The notes beneath the pieces were generated by a model. It saw only the letters and a list, made by a program, of their open reading frames with translations, ran no database searches and had not been told where the DNA came from. The translations under genes and the position numbers were made by a program. Of a stretch of 64,000 nucleotides of DNA, positions 41,701 to 50,700 are shown piece by piece; the stretch's first letter is position 1; every line of letters starts with the position of its first letter. Source of the stretch: Podocnemis expansa. Lineage: Eukaryota; Chordata; Testudines; Podocnemididae. The stretch covers positions 39,445,557-39,509,556 of the forward strand of contig ML681990.1 in NCBI GenBank assembly GCA_007922195.1, read 5' to 3'.

Positions 41701-44700
41701 TCACTTTTGCTCTTGTTAATTGCTATCAACTTCTAGCTGCACAGATAAATGTCTAGCAGTTGAGCAAGAAGTGTCAGACTTGTTTTCTTTTTATTCTGCA
41801 CTTTGTTATTGAAGGAAGAAGCCTTTTTGATCAGTGGAGTTCTTCTTTGCCTGGCCCACTAGGTTATGTTCTTAAAATGGTATCATGTTAAACTACAAGC
41901 TGGTTTAAGGCAATACAGTGCATTACTGGAATACTATAGCAGTATGATGCTTTGAAGAAAATTCAGGACAATTATTGGAAAGAATCACTGGGATCTCAAA
42001 GCTGTTAAGGACTGTATTTTGAGTTTTCTGTAAATATATGACAACGAGAAACTTCATCCATTTTTAATGAAATAGGATTGGACAGACTTTCTGTGCATTA
42101 GACAACATAATAGAACTTTTTTCTGGCATTAGCTAATTTAGCCTCGGAAATCCTGGGTTTATCCAGATGTAATTCAAGTAGCAAAACAGATGTGCAGGTT
42201 TGTTCTGTTTATTTTGTTTAAGTGGTTTTGTTGCTCTTATTTTCTTTGTTACACAGGAGGGTAATCTAAAGAGATATCCAACTCCATATCCTGATGAACT
42301 AAAGAATATGGTCAAAACGGTTCAAACAATAGTACACAGACTAAAAGATGAAGAAACCACTGACGATACTGGCAAAGAGTCAAAGAAAGAAGGCCAGCAA
42401 GTTTCAGTAAAAGATGTGGGCATAAAGGTTAGAATCAATGTCCTCTTTCAGTTCTGACAGCTGTTCTAAAGATCTGGAGTATTATATTGAGTGACAATGA
42501 CTGATTCCTTCTATTTCAATTCTTTTTGTGAAATATTTCAGCAAGAAATCATTGAATTAAAGAGCATAACCTATCTATTCAGTATTTTAAAAGATCCACT
42601 GCTAAATGGTTGCTTTGTCTTAGTCATAGTTACTGCCCTCTGAAAGACACTGTTTAGGAAGCAACTACAGTGACTCACTCCTGAAGCCAGTATAAATTAG
42701 GCATATCACAAAAGTAGCTTATTTAATCTTCTGAAAGATGGCATCTCCATCGCTTTTAAGTGTTCCTTACTTACTGATTTACAAGCTGGAAAACAGAATG
42801 ATCACAGAGGGCTCTGTCTTTCCCCTGCCTGACCAGAGGATTTATAGGAAAAGCTGGAAAAGGCAACAGTGGTGAAGTATCTAGGACAGGGATTGGCTGC
42901 CTGAAAGATAGGAGGAACCATTTTAAAATAATTCCTTCAATAATCAAGTGTTTTGAGAACTGCAGTGGGTATACTTCCTTGTGTGGGGTGGGGGAAGTTG
43001 GGCCAGGGCACCTACTGCAGAGTCCCGTGGCGGGGTGGGAGGGGAGAGAGCCTGGAATCAAGAGTGAGATGTCCCAGAGCCAGGAGCAAGCTGCCTGCAG
43101 GGTTCCCTGGTGGTCTTAGGCAGGAGGGTGGACCCTGGAGCCACAAAGGGCAACGAAAGAGCCACGTGTGGCTCTGGAGTCACAGGTTGCAGACCCCTGC
43201 TTTCGGAGATGGCTGAAACTCGTAGATTCTCTTGATGATAATGTGGGAGAACAATGCTGACAGCTGCTGACTTCTGTCATTGTCAGTACACCTGTATGTT
43301 TTTGTTGGGGGGTTTTTTGTTTGTTTTATATGTATACTTATGTGCCATTCTCATTTGCCACTGAGTCAGAAAGGAAGGGAATAACACAGGTCTGTAGAAA
43401 AAAAAGTTTATAATCCAAAAGGCTTTTCTTCTCTCATTTGCTTTGAAGTTGAAATTATTTTTGAACTTGTCTGTTTTATATCATTCCGTAGTTCCCCAAA
43501 ATATAAAATATTAGCTATAATTATAAAATGATAATTGTAAACCTTTCCAGGGCAGTTCTCCTCTAATTTTTTTTGATTACTCTAGACTTCAGAAATTGCT
43601 TCAGTGAAGTGTAATGCAGAAGACAGAGAGATATATATGATGGAAAACTGTGTGCAGAAGCCCGTTGAACCAGAAGCTGAGCACAGCACTGAAAATTTGC
43701 AGATGACTGCACATGTTAAAACATTAGAGAACATGAAAATAGTTCTCAACCATGAAGATATGCTTGAGGTATAGCATTATGATGAGCTCCATGACAGTAA
43801 AAGAAATGTATTTGTGTTGGATTGAATCTGCTATTCTGAAAGTTCACAATGAAAAATTATGTTGACAATAGTAGAAAAGGCTCATTCCTTAATGCACTCT
43901 GAGTATGTGAGAGGTAGTTATGGTTATTAACAAAACAATGTTTTTTCTCACTACAAACTTTTGAAATAAGTTTTGTCTGCATTTTACTGCATATACAAAC
44001 TGAAATTTATGTAAATTTTAAAAATTCCACCAAAAAACCCTGATTTAAAATGTGTGATCAAAACCCAGTCAGAAGACGCACATGGTAGTACTTATTTTCT
44101 GCTTTGTTTGAACTGTCTGTCCTTTTTTGTTGCATAGATAGTTGTAGGTGCAGCTGTCAGTTAGACATACAAGTATCTGATTTGTGGGAGCAGTTGGAAA
44201 CTTTGATATTAAGGTGACATAAATTGTGTCCACACATTATAAATGTGAAAAGGAGCTGTGTTTTCAAAAGTCTGTCCCACTGTTTAATAGAGACACCTGC
44301 AGTAAAGAAGGTTTGAATTGAATTTAGCTATTTGGTTTATAATCCTGCAGGCTTTTGATTAAGATTCAGGCAGAGATTTTAAATTCCTGTAATTTCTGTA
44401 TAGGTGTGTGAAGGATGTACACCAAGTAGTACTTCATCTTTTTCTATTTGTGACCAACTAGAGAGACATGGCATAAACCAGGGGAACTCACCACTGAACA
44501 AACTTACCACAAATCACAGTTTTTAAACTTTATTTTTCATACCTTATGTGAAGCTATGTGTGTGTTTTTAAATAATGAACAATATAGATTGCACATTCTG
44601 AGAAACCACCCTTTGGAATGATAGCTGCATGTCTTTTCCCAGTAGCACATTTTTAGTTCTAACAAGCTGCTGCCAGCATTTCTGAGGAATTGATGACATG

Positions 44701-47700
44701 GGAGTGAGGGGATGAGGATGGAGGAAGGTATCGGAGAAAGAGGTTGACTGGTCAACATTTGGAATAGCAACTTTCCAAGCCAGCAGTATACCAATAAGTA
44801 AACGTGGCAGGATCCAGCTGATCAGACATTGGACAGAATTCCTTGCTTTCAATTGGTAACCAGGATGAAAGTGGCATTATTTTAGTTCTAGCTGGATGCA
44901 GGAGCATAAATTCTGTGTCCAAATAAGTTCTCCATTTCAATTCTGTGAAAAAACTGTTAATGGGGAATATTCTGCTTAGATGATGAGTGCATGCCCAGTG
45001 AATCAATGCCTGAAAACTTAGCTTAGCAGTACCTGTAGGGGCAGTACTCATGCCCTGTCACCCTTATCTTCCTCACTGGCAATTTAAGGGCAGTGCCACC
45101 CCAAATCCTATCTACTGCTTCTCACCGCCTGCAGTTCTCCTCTAATCAGTTAGAACATTCTGTGCAGTATTTACCTCACACTTTTCCTATTTCAATTTTC
45201 TGGAATTTTGTCATACATAATTAATAGTTAATTTAATAGTACCTGAGTTTGAGTTTATAGTCATTAGGGATAGTTATCTTCATGGGATGTCCTTACCAAT
45301 GTTTAAACATTGTCTTTCATTTGGGAGACTATTTGCAGTAGTCATGCCCAGAAAAAGTGTTTGTTGTGTGTTGGGGAAGGGCACATTAAAGAAAATTCAC
45401 AGACTCATTGCCCCCCTCTTCCAGGCAGGAATTTGAGGCCATCTTAAAAGAGGGAAGATTGGTGGCCAAGGCATCCCTGCAAGCAGCCTCCAGTGCAGCA
45501 GACTCGGTGGCCAGGACTATGATTTCAGCTAATATCAATGAGGGAGCATCATGGCTCCAGTCTTTTAAGTTCTCTCTTCCAGAGGTCCAGCAGTCTATCC
45601 AGGATCTTCTTACCAAACACACAGCCCTTTTTGCCAAGCAAATGGACTCCAAGCTGTATGGCTTGAAGGACTCAAGGATTGATGTGCTTTAGCCTTCTTA
45701 CGTTTTTTTTTCTTTCAGGAGGCACTTCAAGCCCCAACAGGACCAGCAATCTAGGGGTCACCCATACAGAGACTCCTGTAAAAAGAAAAACAAAGCTTAA
45801 AAGAGTCACAAGGGTTGTTAATCATCTGTTGGCTCTTGCTTGGGCTCTTAGCTGCCATGAGCAGGGCAGGAAGCAGACCCTTTGAAGGTGCTCACATGGA
45901 TGATCTCCCAATTCTGTGCTTGGATCCAGGCCCCCTTCTGTTTTCCTCTTGGTTGGGCCATTTCCTCTGGCCCTGGACTGCCATGATGTTGAAAAAATGA
46001 CTGCTCAACACAGTGACTGCTGTTTATACCCTCCAAATTTGTTTCATTTCTGCTTTCCCATCCACTCTCTCCATCCTTTTTCATGGACCCCCTGTCATGA
46101 GCAACTCCTCAAGGAGGTACTAGCTCTTCTGCAGGTGGGTGCAGTAGAAGAGGTTCCACAAAAAGGTTGAGGTTTTGCTCCTGTTTCTTCTTAATTTTGA
46201 AGACAAAGATGTAAGGCCTACCTTGGAATTAAGGTTCTTCAACAAGTACCTCAGAAGGCTAAAGTTTTGTGTGGTTTCCCTAGCCACCATCATTCCCTCT
46301 CTGGATCCAGGCAATTGCTATGTCACTCTAGATTTAAAGGACACTTAGTTTCATGTGGCAGTCTTCTCTGGGCACAGGATATTAAGATTTAGGGTAGGAG
46401 ACCACCATTACCAGTTTGTGATGCTTTCTTTTGCCCTTTCATCTACGCCGAGGATCTTCACCAAGTGCATATTAATGAAGGCAGCATACCTCCAAAAAAG
46501 AAAAGGGTTCATGTATTCCCTTTGGGACAAAGGGATTCCCAAAGGATGAAAACACAATCACAAATGTTGATCTGTATAAGTATGTGCGGCTATATGACCA
46601 CGTTATTTCAGGCACACACAAATCAGAGTGGAAGGGTGAGTTTGTGCAACTGGTATTGCCTCTTGAAAGTTTACAGGAATCAATCAGGCTGTTCAGTGAG
46701 AGACTAGAGAAGACTATAGCCAAACAATACAGAAGGAGAAACATATATATATCAAGAGTGGCCAAACTTACGGAGCTTCAAGAGCCACACAATTGGATTA
46801 TTAATCCTTTGAGAGCCGCACTGAAGCATATAGTATAGTATCTCTTTTCTTCTTCATATTTTCATTTGTTATTCACTGTCATATTTAGAAGGAGTTGTAA
46901 AACATGATTTAACAAGTAAACTGCATTAGGACCTACAAGAAAATCTAAGCATGCCACCACTTCTCCCCACGGGCCCTCTTACCTGGCTGCTTCGGCAGCT
47001 AGGTATAGGCTGAGGCTCGCCACTGAGCATGCTCTGAACATGCTCAAAGCATGCTCAGGGTGGGAGATTTAAAACTCCTAGACTGGGGCTGCTTTCCTAA
47101 ATTGATTTGCTGATGTTGTTCTGCAAGCCGCATTTTTTCATTCAAGAGCCACATGTGGCTCCTGAGCTGCAGTTTGGCCCAGCCTGATATATATCCTTCT
47201 GCTCATCTCACCCTGCTCTCTTTCTGTTCCATCTCTTCACCTGAGAAAGAGGAGGAGTTTTCAGTGTCTTAGATTGAAGCCTGGTGAAAAGAGGCAGAAA
47301 ACATTTTTCCCCTCATGTATTCAGCCTTAAAAACTAGATTCAGACTTCTAGCAAATATCCTACCCTGAAGTAGAAATCTGACTTTTTTTTTTATTACTTC
47401 TCCACATGTTATTCAAAGACATTACTAGATCATAATAGAAGTACTCAGAAGAAGGGAAGAGTTAAGTTGTCAGACTCTGAAATTCTACAAAATATCCAAA
47501 GATTTAGCTACTTTCTTTTCCTGAAAGTGATGCCAAAGTAGCATTACTAACAGTCAACATTGTTACCCTGCTTTGCCTCAGGACTAATAGGCTTTCCTTG
47601 CTACACATTGTTCTGTTCCAGTTGCTGGCTTAGCTTTTCAAAAGTCACTTAAGACTCTGGATACCTGTGTTTTTTGGGTACCCAACCTGAGAAGTCTCAA

Positions 47701-50700
47701 ATGGTCTGATTTTTAGGAAGTGCTGTGTCTGCACTGGTGTCACAGGTTCAGCAAATAAAGGTGGGGGCATCCATATCAGTATAGTAACTTCTGGAAACTT
47801 TACTGTGTGAGATAAGCGTTTATTAGTATTATTTGTAATATCTGGGCTTTCTATACTTTTTATAGCATTCACTTAACTTTTTAAAGCAATCCTCTACAGT
47901 TTTACAGCATAAAAGCTGTTTATTTTTCCTTTGGCAGGAGTCAGAAGAACTCTCTTCTGATGAAGAGATGAAAATGGCAGAAATGCGCCCACCGCTGATA
48001 GAAACTTCTATCAACCAACCAAAAGTAGTAGCCCTCAGCAATAACAAAAAAGGTTAGATGATGAACAACAATAAAAAAAACTGTCATGTGGTTCTGAATA
48101 TTGTTCATTGATTTATTATTGAGTGAATATCTGGGTGTGGCAGAAATTGATTTTTTTTTTTTTTTTTTGTAAATTTGGTAATTTATTTTTTTTCACCTTT
48201 TTTTAATAGGGTTTTAATACATTTCAGTTTTAAATCAGGGGTGCCCTGTTTTGCCATAGGGCTACAGAGTGCTCTTGACCTGACTTGGATTTTGGGACCC
48301 TAAATGCAAAAAAGTGCAGGGAGGTTGCACTCACTTGTGACTATCAATGGATGGGTGTGGGTTTGGGGATTTTTTTGGTTTTGGTTTGGTTTGGTTGCGT
48401 TTTCCCCCATCAGTGTCAGTGTGTCCGGTCAAATGGAGGTTTACTGATGATTGCTAATTTAAATTGAATCTTGTCAAGCTTATTAATATCCATTTTTGTG
48501 GTAAAAATGGAAGTCTAAAATGCAGAAAAATGGAATTCGTTAAGTGTACACTGGTGTTTGTAAGTCCAAAGCCACTTTTTCTTTGAAGAGGAAACTTCTG
48601 TTTGTTTATTTATTTATTTTTAACTTGTTAGAAGAACTAGAATTGGTTCTTTGGAAGATAAAATGGTTGCCCCAACTAGAACAATTGTCAGAAGAGTAAG
48701 GGCAGGTCCAGATATTTAGGGCAGTTGTACTACCAAGTTCAGTTTCTTTCAGAATAAGAAGCACTTTGAACATACTTTATTAAGGGGTGAGGGCCAGTGA
48801 AGACGTTAGGGATCTATCTATAGGGGGACTTCATTCTGCTGTGGATCCACATAAAAGTCATTCACACATGTGTGAAAGAAGCGTGAGAAAGGGAGATGAG
48901 TCTGAAGTTAGCAAAGTCTTCTCTGGGACTTGATTTCTGATTAATCAAATGTGCAAAAAAACTTCCTCTTTTTCCCAGGAGCTAGACACCAGTCTTGCAG
49001 ATAGGTTTCTGTTGGTGCCTGAGTTAGTCTTTTGGAACCAGATTTTCAAAGTTAAGCAAGGTGAATTTGCCTGTGTCTTATTTTTATATACAAAACCTCA
49101 TTTTCTGATGCAGATGGCTAGTTTGATGCCTGGTAGACTATGCACATAGATGACTTGTACTTCATCATCAGGTATTTGCATGCATAAGTTAATCAAGATA
49201 AGAACATGTGCACATATTAGTTCAGAAAATCTGGCCTTGAGCTTTCTTGAAAGCACCAAATTCTGTTTCTGGATTATAGTTAGGCATAAAAACATTGATG
49301 CTATTTTCTTGCTATATTTATAACACTTTTTCTGCAGAGCAAGACAGTATTTTAGAGCACATCCAATGGTTTTTCAGATTCATTTTCTTCTAGTATATTT
49401 CGGTAACACAACTGTGTTATAACTATATACAGAACATACCTGCTTATACAGGTGATCTGTGTGACATGGAAAAATGATGGATAATCTGTTGTTTGTATAA
49501 ACTGAAATGCTATTTTTAGCTTTAGTTTCACTGATACAGAAAGATGGGAAACGAACAGAATGATGATCTTTGTGTAATAATACTTTGTGCTTTATTAAAG
49601 AGTTAATAAAAACCCACTTGATTGTGTTAAAACCATTGTGGATGTAAATTAAATTAAATTAAAATAATACCCTGACTAATCACGTTCAGTGATGAAGGCT
49701 ATTGAGATGTTATTAGCGGTTGATTAACATAGGGCTACATGAGAGATTCGGATAACTAGAATTTTACAGTAATGTTAAAAAGCAGTAACTTTGTATACTG
49801 CTATATTACCATTTCACTCTCATACAAATCTGAATCCTGTAGCTGGAATAAAGCTAACACTTGTGCAATACAAGAATTTAAATGGGTCTAAAAGCAGAAA
49901 CATATGAAACATTATTTGATTGATGGCGTTTGGAAAAGATTGTATAATGTAGTGTTGGTACCTGGCCAATAAACATCACAGAGTAACAAGCTGAATTTCA
50001 ATAGTAGGCAAGAACTAGCTGCACTTAGCCAATAATTCCTTAAAAAATGGAAACCATTTGCTGACAAAAACAAATTGACAGATTATAGAAGCAAACCTGA
50101 ATTTTGCAAAAACAGTTTATTAACATATCTATAATTATTATTAAGGCTAGGGTATAGTAATTTTAGAATGTAGAAGAAATCATACTTTTTGAAGTAATAA
50201 TCATTACACAGAGTTTATCGAAATTCAATATGTGCATGATTAAACTGAGTTTTTTTTGTTTCAGATAATAAAGATGCTGATTCCTTATCAGATGAAGCCA
50301 CCCATAACAGCAATCAGAATAATAGCAATTGTTCCTCTCCTTCTCGAATGTCAGATTCAGTCTCTCTAAATACAGAAAGTAGCAATGAAACTTCACTGTG
50401 CTCTCCAGACAAAGAAACACATAACTCTGCTATTTCTAAAATCAGGTTTGTGAAACCGTTTATAACAAGGCTGGTAGGGTTCCTGAGCAACTACAGTAGA
50501 GAAGCTTGTTGCTTATCTTTCAATAAAAAAATTATTATTATAGTCCAATCTGACACCTTTATTACTGTTTATTAAAATATATTCCTATTTTAGAATAATT
50601 TTAAATAACAGAAGGGGACCTTTATCTTGAAGTATAACTCAAAAGAACTTTTTTTTTTAAGAAAAACTCACACCAAATTTTAATGTGCAAGAAAGAACTC

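Larger units (their letters stand above)
44960..46560 (+). mobile_element. DIRS D, internally deleted and strongly decayed
   Basis: Left-end text around 45000-45135 (ggcagtactcatgccctg, ctgcttctcaccgcctgcag) follows the DIRS terminal pattern. Then come a gag Cys/His remnant near 45345-45390 ([12 protein letters not shown]), a jump to the gag C-terminal block at 45408-45692, and an RT remnant to about 46550. No YxDD box, RNase H or recombinase remains. Same sense as ERBIN. Confidence 0.75.

Noticed and set aside
44537..45051. Overlapping minus-strand frames of 85-99 residues
   Set aside because: Partly antisense to the DIRS D left end, and no recognisable motif.
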